Assembly (NCBI GenBank): GCA_020848735.1
Contig: JADLHO010000082.1
Location: 1 to 44,624, forward strand
From: Planctomycetota bacterium
GTDB lineage: Bacteria > Planctomycetota > UBA1135 > UBA2386
Length of the DNA: 44,624 bases
Direction: 5' to 3'
Shown here: piece by piece, positions 10,501 to 17,885 of the stretch
Layout: every line of letters begins with the position of its first letter
Position numbering within the stretch: the first letter of the stretch is position 1
The notes under the pieces: model-generated
The model's input: only the letters and a program-made list of their open reading frames with translations
What the model was told of the DNA's origin: nothing
The model's database searches: none
Program-made: the position numbers and the translations under genes

Positions 10501-10910
10501 AGCGGCTGTTCGGTCTCGCGCGGCAGGGTGACGCGGTCGAGGCGCTCGCGCACGTCGGAGACCGCGAAGACCATCGAGGTGCCCCACTCGAAGTCGAGGA
10601 CGACGTCGCTCACCTCGGGGCGGCTGATCGACACGACGCGCCGCACCCCCGGCACCACCGACACCGCCTCCTGGATGCGCTCGCTGACGCGCTCCTCGAC
10701 GTCCTCGGGTCCGGCACCGGGGTACTGCGTGCGGACCGTGACCGTCGGATAGCTGAGATCCGGCAGCAGGTTCACCGGCAGGCGGCGGAGGCCGACCAGG
10801 CCGAACACGACGACCGCGATCACCATCATGGTGACCGCGACGGGGCGCTTCGTCGTGAAGACGAAGACGTTGTGTTCGTGATCGAAGGGCCGCGGTTGCG
10901 GATCGCTCAC
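7545..10910 (-). CDS. RND-family efflux pump, inner-membrane subunit (first pump)
   Basis: A 1121-residue RND permease, somewhat longer than AcrB (1049). It begins at a GTG whose bases overlap the adaptor's stop (GTGA). N-terminal cytoplasmic tail and TM1 (about residues 18-38), then a porter domain with an inserted stretch rich in Pro, Thr, Arg and Glu near residues 320-365. TM4 reads ALGVGMLVDNSIVVLEA and TM10 AGIVVNNAIIMIDQIN, so both pumps of this operon replace the second relay Asp and the relay Lys of AcrB by Asn. A further amphipathic insert (about residues 545-610) separates TM6 from TM7. It works with the adaptor encoded directly upstream; no TolC-like gene is present in the window. 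HAE-type drug or amphiphile export is more likely than metal export, but this is inference. Confidence 0.9.
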   Translation of the reverse strand: MSDPQPRPFDHEHNVFVFTTKRPVAVTMMVIAVVVFGLVGLRRLPVNLLPDLSYPTVTVRTQYPGAGPEDVEERVSERIQEAVSVVPGVRRVVSISRPEVSDVVLDFEWGTSMVFAVSDVRERLDRVTLPRETEQPLVLRYDPSLDPVMTFGLRGELPSIELRRIAEEEIERELGKLEGIAAVKVRGGEEDEIRIDVDEAALSVLGLDVARLGERLAAENVNSASGSIDEGRTEFLVRTLGEFRNLDEIADVIIERRGDAPVRLRDVARVHRIPKDRDVISRIDGAPCVLIDVYKEAGANVVALAARVRDRAFGTAAQQAYVKALPADGSPPPATTRPGASEMETRMAELRRAARHREMQDFLARQLGGSGVSLTLLQDQSTFIESAIRDVQDSAVQGGLLAILIIFLFLRRLGPTLVLAISIPISLVASFAPMFLSGVTLNVMSLGGLALGVGMLVDNSIVVLEAITREREQGRGIRAAAVAGVSRVAGAVTSSTLTTVAVFFPIVFVEGIAGQLFRDQSLTVVYSLLMSLVVALLVIPMLMTRRDRDGWFQREPQPPASRIGRFLQRSTLRVSTGLAGLSRGIAKLCGLLVWPLLWAFDRVWRVADAVYPRALGLALRWRATIILAALALGAVAGFAARGLDTDMVPEVAQGEFTVNLFLPRDATVERTDRVAAPIELAIAAMPEVEDTFLAVGVDDDELNDASEGEHSAKILVRLKRTVDLAAAENTVRERILAQFGRLPELAEPPQFESPNVLAFSAPLAIEVVGEDLVALREVSGAIETRLAALPELRDVRSSQQRGNPEIVLRLDRDRMSALGIDSGSVSRILETKVKGLVATRFAEQDRRIDMRVAVAREEIDRLQALLDINVNPKGEPAIPLEAVGEVRVLEGPSEIRRIGNTRGAEIRASVRGLGVGNAQERVALEAQSVVRPPGIEVRLGAQQQEMAASMQSVLLALALAVFLVYVVMASQFESLLQPFIILCTVPLAAIGVVFVLLATGTPVSVIVMLGCIVLAGIVVNNAIIMIDQINQLRAEGMAKGEAIVTGAASRLRPVLMTTLTTVLGLLPMTGWFTGIPLLGSGAEGIELRAPLAITVVSGLCASTLLTLFVIPCVYSFADRRA

Positions 10911-12190
10911 GTCTTGCTGACCTCGACGAGGGCCTTGTCCTGCAGGCCCTGCTGGCCGCTCGTCACCACGATGTCGCCCGGCGCGAGGCCGTCCTGTCCG
11001 CGGTTGCGCGCCTCGAGGTGTTCGCGCTCCTCGAGGCCGGGATCGAGCACCACGCGGCGCGCGATGCCGTCGCGGACGACGAACACGACCGACGCGGAGC
11101 CCTCGTTGAGCACGGCGGCCTTCGGGACCATCAGCGCCTCGCGTTCGTCCTCGGCGAGGATCCGCGCGCGCACGAACATGCCGGGGCGCAGCAGGCCGAC
11201 GCGCGAGTCGTCGCGCAGGACCTTCACGCGCACCGCGAAGGAGCCCGATTCCTGATCCACGACCGGCGAGACGAAGTCGATCGCCGCGTGGAATTCATGG
11301 TCCGGCACCGCGTCGGTCGTGAAGGTCACCTGCTTGCTGCCGACGATCAGCGGCAGCTCGCGCTGCGGGCGCCGCAGGTAGCAGATCAGGTTGTCCTGAT
11401 CGACGACGACGAAGAGCGGCGTCGCGGACGACGCGGTCGACGCGGTGGGGGAGATCGTCTCGCCGCCGCGGATGTTGCGCGTGCTCACGACGCCGTCGAT
11501 GGGAGCCACGATGACGTGCTCGGCGAGGCGCAGCGTCTCGAACTCGATGCGCGCCTCCTGCTCGGCGATCGCGTTCGCCGCGGCGCCGACCTCGACCTCC
11601 GCGCGGCGCAGATCGAGCTCGGCGACGTGCAGCGCCTCCTTCGCGGAGTCCAACGCGAAGCGGCTGTCGTCGAGCTCCTTCTGCGAGATGAGCTCCTGGT
11701 CGATCGCCCGGTTCCGGTCGAACTGCGCCTGCGCCTTGTCGCGCTCGATCCGCGCGCTCTCCACGCGCCGCGCGGACGTGTCGACCGCGAGCGTGGCGAG
11801 CTCGTGCCTCACCTTGCGATCGGCGAGCTGCACCTCGGCCTGGCGCAGCGTGGCCCGCGCCTCGCGGTCGTCGAGGCGGGCGAGCACGTCCTGCGCCCTC
11901 ACCTTCTGGCCCTCGTCGGCGAGCACCTGGACCACGCGGCCGGAGACGCGCGACTGGACGACGACCTGGTGCATCGACTCGAGGTAGCTCGTCGTCTCGA
12001 TGCTGCGCCGCACGGAGCGCAGTTCGAGCGGGGCGACGCGCACGAGCTGCGGCGCCGCCGCGGGCTTGGCCTCGGCGGTCTTGCCCGCATCGGCCCTTGG
12101 GCCACAGGCGCCGAGCACGAGGCAGAGTGCGAGCGCGCGGCGCGGGTGGCGGATGGACGGAGTGCCGGATGCGGTGGGGATTCGGGTCAC
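10907..12190 (-). CDS. RND efflux periplasmic adaptor lipoprotein (HlyD/AcrA family)
   Basis: A 427-residue membrane-fusion protein bridging the pumps to an outer-membrane channel. It starts with GTG at 12190; a signal peptide ends in the lipobox LGAC, giving lipidated Cys29. The order is typical: a first lipoyl/barrel-sandwich half with QVVVQSRVSGRVVQVLADEG, a long alpha-helical coiled-coil hairpin (about residues 105-215, rich in Arg, Glu, Ala and Leu), the second lipoyl half with HVIVAPIDGVVSTRNI, then the beta-barrel and membrane-proximal domain. It is the first gene of a three-gene minus-strand operon, with translationally overlapped junction to the first pump. It is transcribed divergently from moeA across a 113-base gap in which I see no obvious regulator site. 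Confidence 0.9.
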   Translation of the reverse strand: MTRIPTASGTPSIRHPRRALALCLVLGACGPRADAGKTAEAKPAAAPQLVRVAPLELRSVRRSIETTSYLESMHQVVVQSRVSGRVVQVLADEGQKVRAQDVLARLDDREARATLRQAEVQLADRKVRHELATLAVDTSARRVESARIERDKAQAQFDRNRAIDQELISQKELDDSRFALDSAKEALHVAELDLRRAEVEVGAAANAIAEQEARIEFETLRLAEHVIVAPIDGVVSTRNIRGGETISPTASTASSATPLFVVVDQDNLICYLRRPQRELPLIVGSKQVTFTTDAVPDHEFHAAIDFVSPVVDQESGSFAVRVKVLRDDSRVGLLRPGMFVRARILAEDEREALMVPKAAVLNEGSASVVFVVRDGIARRVVLDPGLEEREHLEARNRGQDGLAPGDIVVTSGQQGLQDKALVEVSKT

Positions 12191-12303
12191 GAGAGCGGGG
12201 CAGGTCGGGGAGGCGGCCGGCGCGGCATTGCGCCACGCGAGAGAAAGCGCAATCTACGGCACCCCGCAGATCGCCGCGAGCCGGCGCTTGGGGGCTCACG
12301 ACC

Positions 12304-13563
12304 ATGGCCACGACGATCGACCTGAACGAAGCCCGGCGTCGCGTGCTCGCCGAAGCACCGCCGCCTCTCGCGCTCGCCGGTCGCCGCGAGACGGTGCCGC
12401 TCGACGAGGCCCTCGGCCGCAGCCTGGCCGAGTCGCTGCACTGTCCTGGTCCCTGGCCCGCGACGGATCGCTCCGCGATGGACGGTTTCGCCCTGCGCGC
12501 CGGTGCACCGGCCGGGGCGATCCTGCGCGTCGTCGGCGAGGCGCTCGCGGGCCGACCCTTCGCGGCGACGCTGCAGCCGGGCGAAGCGGTGCGCATCATG
12601 ACGGGTGCCGTGCTGCCGGACGGGGCGGATGCGGTCGCGCGGGTGGAGGACAGCAGCGGCTTCGACGGCCTCGACGGGGATCGCGGGCGTGTGCGCATCG
12701 CGGTCGCCGTCTCGCCGGGCGCGAACGTGCGCCGCTGCGGCTCGGAGCTCCGCGCGGGGGAGACCGTGCTGCGCGCCGGACAGCGCCTGCGCGCCGCGGA
12801 GATCGGCGTGCTCGCGGTGCTCGGCGTCCACGCGGTGCCGGTGCGCGTGCGCCCGCGCGTCGCGATCGTCAGCACGGGCGACGAGGTCGTCGACGTCGCG
12901 AGCGTCCCGCTCCCGCACCAGGTGCGCGACAGCAACTCGTATGCGCTCGCCGCGCAGTGCTGCGAATGCGGGGCAGAGCCCTGGCGGCTCGGCATCGCGC
13001 CGGACGACCGCGAGGGTTTGCGCGCGGTGCTCGAGCGCGGTCTCGCGGCGGAGGTCCTCGTGACGATCGGCGGCATCTCGGCCGGCACGCACGATCTCGT
13101 GCAGCCGGTGCTCGAGGCGCTCGGGGTGCGGGAGGTCTTCCACGGGGTGCAGCTCAAGCCCGGCAAGCCGACGTACTTCGGGGTGCACGAGACGGCGGGG
13201 CGGCGGAGCTTCGTGTTCGGCCTGCCGGGCAACCCGGCCTCGGCCTTCACGACCTTCGACCTCTTCGTCGCGCCCTTGCTCGAGCGCCTGCTCGGTCGCG
13301 AAGCCCCAACGGACTGCGTCGCGCGCGCGGCCGGAACGACGCCGCGTGCGAACCCCCGCGCCCAGGCGATCCCGGCGCGCCTCGCGACGGGTCCCGATGG
13401 CGCGCTCGTCGCGCGGCTCCGCGCGGTGCGCACGAGCGGCGATCCGTTCGGGCTGCTCGACGCGGACGCGCACGCGATCGTGCCCGCCGACGCGGCGATC
13501 GACGCGTCGGCCGCGCTCCGCGTCGTGCCCTACGCCGCGACGCGCGGGATCGGCGGCGCATGA
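12304..13563 (+). CDS. moeA: molybdopterin molybdotransferase MoeA
   Basis: A 419-residue enzyme of molybdenum cofactor synthesis that inserts molybdate into adenylylated molybdopterin. The family order is clear: N-terminal domain with LDEALGR and the ATDRSAMDGFAL motif, the MoCF-binding domain with IVSTGDEVVD, DSNSYAL, GGISAGTHD and VQLKPGKPTYFG, then GLPGNPASAFTTF and the C-terminal beta domain. Length matches E. coli MoeA (411). The ATG at 12304 was chosen because the conserved N-terminus starts at once; an in-frame start at 12097 would overlap the divergent adaptor gene. It overlaps lnt by ATGA. No other Moco gene is in the window, so its pairing with lnt is probably one of convenience. 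Confidence 0.93.
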   Translation: MATTIDLNEARRRVLAEAPPPLALAGRRETVPLDEALGRSLAESLHCPGPWPATDRSAMDGFALRAGAPAGAILRVVGEALAGRPFAATLQPGEAVRIMTGAVLPDGADAVARVEDSSGFDGLDGDRGRVRIAVAVSPGANVRRCGSELRAGETVLRAGQRLRAAEIGVLAVLGVHAVPVRVRPRVAIVSTGDEVVDVASVPLPHQVRDSNSYALAAQCCECGAEPWRLGIAPDDREGLRAVLERGLAAEVLVTIGGISAGTHDLVQPVLEALGVREVFHGVQLKPGKPTYFGVHETAGRRSFVFGLPGNPASAFTTFDLFVAPLLERLLGREAPTDCVARAAGTTPRANPRAQAIPARLATGPDGALVARLRAVRTSGDPFGLLDADAHAIVPADAAIDASAALRVVPYAATRGIGGA

Positions 13564-15080
13564 GCGAGCGCGCGCGGCCGTTCGCGCTGGCGCTCCTCGC
13601 TCTCGTCGGTCTGGTCGGCGGCGCACCGCCGCGTTGGTTCCCCGGCGCCGAGCTCGCGATCCTGCCCGGGCTGGCGGCGCTCGACGCCCTCTGTCGCGTG
13701 CCGCGCGGCGCGTGGCTCGTGCTGCTCGTCGGCTTCTGCCATCTCGCGTGGTTCTCCCGCTCGCTCTGGCCCTTGCTCGGGCCCGGGCTCTTCCTCATCG
13801 CGGCGCTCGGCGCGTGCTACCCCTGGCTCGTGCGCGCCTGGACGCGGGCCGGCGAACGCCTCGGTGCGCCGGGACTCGCCTTCGCCTGCGGCGTCGCCGC
13901 GACCTCGTGGCTGCGCGCGCACATCCCCGAGATCCCCTATCCGCACGCCCAGCCCTGCCACGCCTGGTACCAGTGGCCGACGCTGCTCGGGCCCCTGCGC
14001 TGGGGTGGCGAGCCGCTGGCGAATCTGCTGATCGCCTGGTTCTCGACCGCTCTCGCGGGCGGGTTCGTCGCGGCGGAACGGGCGCGGGCCCGGCGCGTGC
14101 TCGTGTTGGTCGCGGGCCTCTGGGGCCTGCTCGTCCTCGTCGTCCCGCCGGCGGCGTCGACCGCGCCGGGGGCACCCGCGCGCAGCCGCGTCACGGTGTT
14201 CCAGTCGGCGCACCCGCTGCCCGGGCAGCGGAGCGGTGACCCCGAGGTCGCGCGTGCCCGCTGGCGCGCGTTGGTCACGGCGACGCTCGCGGTCGCCGGG
14301 TCGGCGGTGACGGCGCCGCCGGCCCTGGTCGTCTGGCCCGAGTCCGCGCTGCCGAGCTACGCGCGGGGCGAGCCTCCGGCGCTCGACCCGCCGCTGCCCT
14401 TCCGCCTCGCGGCCGGGACACGACTGCTCTGCGGCAGCCTCCTCATGAGCGAGCCGCCGTACGCGATCGCCGCCCTCCTCGATCCGCAGGGCCGGCTCCT
14501 CGACTGGCATGAGAAGCAGCGGCCGGTTCCCGCGGCGGAGCGGCTGCCCTTCCTCGACTGGCTGCCCCCGGCGCTCGCGGCGCCCTGGCTCGAGTTCTGC
14601 GCCCGCATCGTCGGCTACCGACCGGAACTGCAGGCCGGTCGCGTGCGCCCGCCGCTCCGGAGCGGCGACGGCGTGCCGTTCGCGGCGCTGACCTGCTTCG
14701 ACAACGCCTTCGACACGCTGTCCCGCCGCGCCGTCGCCGACGGGGCGCGGCTCCTCGTCGTGCTGAGCAACGAGAGCTGGTACGAGGGCGGGGCCGAACT
14801 CGATCAGATGCTCGCGATGAGCGTGTGCCGAGCGCTCGAGACCGGCACGCCGATCGTGCGTTCCACGGTCGACGGCCTGAGCTGCGCGATCGACGCCGAG
14901 GGCCGGCTCCTCGCCAGCCTGCCGCGCGGCGCTGGGGCAGGGCCGACGCGTCTCGATCTGGACGTCCCCCTCGGTCCCGGCGCGCTGTCGCCCATGGCAT
15001 GGTTGCACGAACTCGTGCGCTGGCTCGTCCTGGCTTCGGCCCTCGTGCTCGTGCCGCTCCGCCGTGCGCGCGTGGGATAG
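13560..15080 (+). CDS. lnt: apolipoprotein N-acyltransferase Lnt
   Basis: A 506-residue inner-membrane enzyme that transfers a third acyl chain to the N-terminal Cys of lipoproteins. The N-terminal half (about residues 5-200) is a series of hydrophobic segments; the C-terminal half is a nitrilase-like domain. Active-site landmarks align with E. coli Glu267/Lys335/Cys387 as Glu261 in VVWPESALP, Lys319 in WHEKQRPVPAAERLPF and Cys379 in LTCFDNAFD. The CYE motif after the nucleophile is CFD here (Phe380, Asp381), a conservative change at two positions reported as important. A final membrane segment (about 480-498) closes the protein. Translationally coupled to moeA (ATGA). Its presence agrees with the lipoprotein efflux adaptor nearby. 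Confidence 0.9.
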   Translation: MSERARPFALALLALVGLVGGAPPRWFPGAELAILPGLAALDALCRVPRGAWLVLLVGFCHLAWFSRSLWPLLGPGLFLIAALGACYPWLVRAWTRAGERLGAPGLAFACGVAATSWLRAHIPEIPYPHAQPCHAWYQWPTLLGPLRWGGEPLANLLIAWFSTALAGGFVAAERARARRVLVLVAGLWGLLVLVVPPAASTAPGAPARSRVTVFQSAHPLPGQRSGDPEVARARWRALVTATLAVAGSAVTAPPALVVWPESALPSYARGEPPALDPPLPFRLAAGTRLLCGSLLMSEPPYAIAALLDPQGRLLDWHEKQRPVPAAERLPFLDWLPPALAAPWLEFCARIVGYRPELQAGRVRPPLRSGDGVPFAALTCFDNAFDTLSRRAVADGARLLVVLSNESWYEGGAELDQMLAMSVCRALETGTPIVRSTVDGLSCAIDAEGRLLASLPRGAGAGPTRLDLDVPLGPGALSPMAWLHELVRWLVLASALVLVPLRRARVG

Positions 15081-15164
15081 GCTTTGCCCGGCACGACCAG
15101 TCCCGGGAGCCATCAAGCCCGGGTCACCGGCCGCGCCGGCCCCGGCACCGCGTTCCTCGCGGTC

Positions 15165-15192
15165 TTGACCGAGCGGAATCGACAGTTAGGAT
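15165..15192 (+). promoter_or_regulatory. sigma70-type promoter upstream of the coiled-coil gene
   Basis: TTGACC at 15165-15170 and TAGGAT at 15187-15192 are 16 bases apart, close to TTGACA-N17-TATAAT. Transcription would begin near 15199, giving a leader of about 150 bases before the ATG at 15346. It lies in the 265-base gap after lnt, so the downstream genes need not depend on the moeA-lnt transcript. A 6-bp CCCGGG repeat at 15102-15107/15118-15123 just after lnt is too small to call a terminator. Confidence 0.55.
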
Positions 15193-15345
15193 CCGCCGCC
15201 GACCCGATCGGCGGTGCCCCTCGCCGTCGCCCGCTGGCATGCCGGCTCCGGTGACCGGACTGGCCGCGTTCCCCTCACGCACCCCTTCGTCCCTCTGCCC
15301 GGCAAGACCCGCCGGCCCCAGACCGTTTAGGAGTACCCTGGCACG

Positions 15346-16200
15346 ATGAGTTCCGTTGGTCGCATCTTCATTGTCCTCAACCTGATCCTGGCGGGTGTCT
15401 TCGTCTACTTCTCCGGCGTCGTGCTCCGCGAGCAGGCCGACTGGAAGGCGAAGCACACCGTCGACGTCGCCGCGAAGAACAAGGAAATCGACGCTCTCAA
15501 GTCGAACGTCGTCGCCCTCGGCAACGACGTGAGCGCGAAGGAGCGTCAGCTCGACACGGCCGCGCAGGTCAACGAGACGATCCGTTCCGAGCTCAAGAAG
15601 GAGCAGGAGCGCAACGAGGCCGCCGAGAAGCGCCTGGCCGCCGTGCAGGGCGACCTCGCGACGCTCCAGGCCAACACGACGACCACCGCTGCGGCGGTCG
15701 AGCGCGCGTCGAAGTCGGCCGAAGAGCAGAGCAAGCTGGCTCTCGACGCCAGCCGCGTGCGCGACGAGGCGATCCGCGCCAAGGAAGTCGCGGTGGCCGA
15801 CCTGCGTGACGCGAACGACAAGATCGCCGCGCTCGAGGCGACGATCGGCGGCAACGGCGAGATGATCGCCAAGCTCGAGACCCAGGTCCGCGAGCAGGGC
15901 GTGCTCATCGAGTTCGCCAACAGCAAGATGCCGGGCCTCTTCGCCCACGCGCTGCCGAAGCTCGGCGGCACGATCCAGCGCGTCGACGCCGACGGCCAGC
16001 TCCTGACCGTCCTCGTCACCGACGATCCGTCCGAGGTCGGCGTCAAGCCCGGCTACACCTTCGCGGTCTTCAACGGCCAGAAGTACAAGGGCGAGGCGCT
16101 CGTCACCGACGTCGACGGCAAGTTCGCCTTCTGCCGCGTGACCCGCTCGACCGGCGAGAAGATCGTCACGGGCGACTCCGCGAGCACCCAGACCAACTGA
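15346..16200 (+). CDS. membrane-anchored coiled-coil protein, function unknown
   Basis: A 284-residue protein starting at an ATG 12 bases after AGGAG (15329-15333). Residues about 7-27 form one membrane segment (FIVLNLILAGVFVYFSGVVL) with a short N-terminal tail. Residues about 30-190 are highly charged and Ala/Glu/Lys-rich with heptad character, predicting a long coiled coil. The C-terminal about 85 residues (from LPKLGGTIQRVDADG) look like a compact beta domain: TVLVTDDPSEVGVKPGYTF, FNGQKYKGEALV, CRVTRSTGEKIVTGD. This layout (TM, coiled coil, beta domain) is shared by MreC-like scaffold proteins, but I see no direct similarity. It uses noticeably more Lys and Asn than its neighbours. Position directly before mreB suggests an envelope role; not assigned to any known family. 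Confidence 0.75.
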   Translation: MSSVGRIFIVLNLILAGVFVYFSGVVLREQADWKAKHTVDVAAKNKEIDALKSNVVALGNDVSAKERQLDTAAQVNETIRSELKKEQERNEAAEKRLAAVQGDLATLQANTTTTAAAVERASKSAEEQSKLALDASRVRDEAIRAKEVAVADLRDANDKIAALEATIGGNGEMIAKLETQVREQGVLIEFANSKMPGLFAHALPKLGGTIQRVDADGQLLTVLVTDDPSEVGVKPGYTFAVFNGQKYKGEALVTDVDGKFAFCRVTRSTGEKIVTGDSASTQTN

Positions 16201-16237
16201 TCCAGAGCTTCAACCAGCAAAGGCAAGGAAGGTCCAC

Positions 16238-16420
16238 ATGGCTCGCAAGAAGGAAGCTGCCCCGGCCAAGAAGGCCGAAGTCCGCACGCTCGACGCCGAC
16301 GGCGTCGAGGTGGTCAAGAGCGGGATGGGTTTCGAGGACGGCATCGTCCTGACGACCTTCCTCCTGCTCCTCGGCGCGGTGGTCTCGGCGTACTTCGTCT
16401 ACTCCCGCTACATGGGCTGA
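16238..16420 (+). CDS. small single-pass membrane protein (60 aa)
   Basis: A 60-residue protein with a textbook ribosome binding site (AAGGAAGG, 16225-16232) ahead of the ATG. The N-terminal about 35 residues are soluble and charged, beginning with a Lys/Ala-rich stretch; residues about 36-55 (IVLTTFLLLLGAVVSAYFVY) form one membrane helix, and the tail is SRYMG. It follows the coiled-coil membrane protein after 37 bases and is probably co-transcribed with it. I do not recognise a family. It could be a partner of the preceding protein or of the Mre complex encoded downstream (inference). Confidence 0.75.
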   Translation: MARKKEAAPAKKAEVRTLDADGVEVVKSGMGFEDGIVLTTFLLLLGAVVSAYFVYSRYMG

Positions 16421-16816
16421 GACGAGCGGCCCGGGCGCTCGCGGTCTCCGGACCGCGCGGCGTCCGGTCGGCGTCGCCTCGCGCGCCGCGGCGACCGGGC
16501 TGCATCAGCCAGGGTTGCTCGGTCGACACGGCTACGAGACTCCGCTCCGCGTTCGCCTTCGGGCCGACGCCACCGAGTGTGCTTCAAGCAGGGCTCGCAC
16601 GACCTTCGCGTCGCGCGGGCCCTTTTTCGTCGAGGGGATCGGCGGTGTCGTTGAGGGCTTCGAGCGCGCGCGCCGCGAAGATTCCTGCGTTGCAGCGCGA
16701 GGCAAGGCTCGCTTCGCGAAGGGGTGATCCGATATCCTCGGAGCCAACGCTTCGCGGCACGGCGACGGTCAGCGCAGTGCAAGGCAACGCGAGGCGCGAA
16801 TCCTCCCGGAGGGGTG
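16421..16816. other. 396-base gap upstream of mreB
   Basis: No convincing gene. CGCG-TCG-CGCG followed by GGGCCC and a run of five T (16607-16626) could be a weak terminator for the small membrane protein gene. A perfect 10-bp palindrome CTTCGCGAAG lies at 16712-16721, followed by a GATATC at 16731-16736 that could serve as a -10-like element, but no fitting -35 is visible. GGAGGGG at 16808-16814 is the ribosome binding site that fixes the mreB start at 16817. Confidence 0.35.
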
Positions 16817-17875
16817 ATGTTCAAGCCGCTCGAGTGGCTGGCGAGCCGGTTCGCCGTCGACATGGGTATCGATCTCGGCACGGCCAATACCTTGGTCGCG
16901 ATCAGGGATCGCGGCATCGTGCTGGACGAGCCGTCGGTGGTCGCGGTCCGCAAGGGGACCAGCGAAGTGCTGTTGGACGGCAACGCGGTCGGCAAGGCCG
17001 CGCTGGAGTACCTCGGGCGCACGCCGCCCGGCTTCCAGGCGATCCGTCCCATGAAGTCCGGCGTGATCGCGGACTTCGAGATCACCGAGAAGATGCTGCG
17101 CTACTTCATGCGCAAGGTGCAGCCGAACCGGCACTTCGCGAAGCCGCAGGTGGTCATCGCGGTGCCCTGGGGAATCACGATGGTCGAGAAGCGCGCCGTG
17201 ATCGGCTCCGCCGAGCGCGCGGGCGCGCGCCGCGTGTTCCTCGTCGACGAGCCGACCGCGGCCGCGATCGGCGCCGAACTCCCCGTGCACGAGCCCTACG
17301 GCCACATGGTGGTCGACATCGGCGGCGGCACCTCGGAGGTCGCGGTGATCAGCCTCGCGAACGTCGTGGAGGGCGAATGCCTGCGCGTCGCCGGCGACGA
17401 CTTCAACGAGGCGATCCAGCAGTACATCCGCAACAAGTTCAACCTGCTCGTCGGCGAGATCACGGCCGAGAAGCTGAAGATCGCCGCGGGCTCGGCGATC
17501 CCGCTCGAACAGGAGATCGACGTCGAGATCCGCGGCCGCGACTCGCTCACGGGACTGCCGCGCCGCGCGATCGTCACGTCGGGCGATGTGCGCGACGCGC
17601 TCTCCGAGCCCGTGCGCAAGATCGTCGACGCGGTGAAGAACGTGCTCGAGCGCACGCCGCCCGAACTCGCGGCGGACCTCGTGCAGGCGGGCATCACGAT
17701 GTGCGGCGGTGGCAGCCTGCTCCGCGGCCTGCCGCAGCTGCTCGAGCGCGAGACGGAACTGCCGACGCGCGTCGCGAACAACCCGCTCGAGTGCGTCGCA
17801 CGCGGCACCGGCATCTTCCTCGAGAACCTCGACCTGTACTCGCGCTTCCTCGAAGGCGGCGAGGACCTCGCCTGA
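16817..17875 (+). CDS. mreB: rod shape-determining protein MreB
   Basis: A 352-residue bacterial actin, normal length. The N-terminus MFKPLEWLAS is the expected amphipathic membrane-binding helix, followed by the phosphate-1 loop GIDLGTANTLV. Further landmarks are DEPSVVAV, RPMKSGVIADFE, the VAVPWGITMVEKRAV segment, DEPTAAAIGAEL, the phosphate-2 motif VVDIGGGTSEVAVIS, and the adenosine-site MCGGGSLLRGL near the C-terminus. It polymerises under the inner membrane and guides the elongasome. First gene of an mreBCD-mrdA-rodA cluster, with GGAGGGG two bases before its ATG. Nothing in the protein looks degenerate. Confidence 0.96.
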   Translation: MFKPLEWLASRFAVDMGIDLGTANTLVAIRDRGIVLDEPSVVAVRKGTSEVLLDGNAVGKAALEYLGRTPPGFQAIRPMKSGVIADFEITEKMLRYFMRKVQPNRHFAKPQVVIAVPWGITMVEKRAVIGSAERAGARRVFLVDEPTAAAIGAELPVHEPYGHMVVDIGGGTSEVAVISLANVVEGECLRVAGDDFNEAIQQYIRNKFNLLVGEITAEKLKIAAGSAIPLEQEIDVEIRGRDSLTGLPRRAIVTSGDVRDALSEPVRKIVDAVKNVLERTPPELAADLVQAGITMCGGGSLLRGLPQLLERETELPTRVANNPLECVARGTGIFLENLDLYSRFLEGGEDLA

Positions 17876-17885
17876 GCGGGCCGCC

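Noticed and set aside
4300..11255. Very long open frames on both strands over the RND genes (up to about 2,150 codons)
   Set aside because: They arise from the GC-rich third codon position of the real genes; their translations are Arg/Ala/Gly/Asp repeats without family motifs, while the minus-strand frames with RND and HlyD motifs explain the DNA.
15102..15123. CCCGGG inverted repeat after lnt as a terminator
   Set aside because: Six-base self-palindromes, no T-run, expected by chance in such GC-rich DNA.
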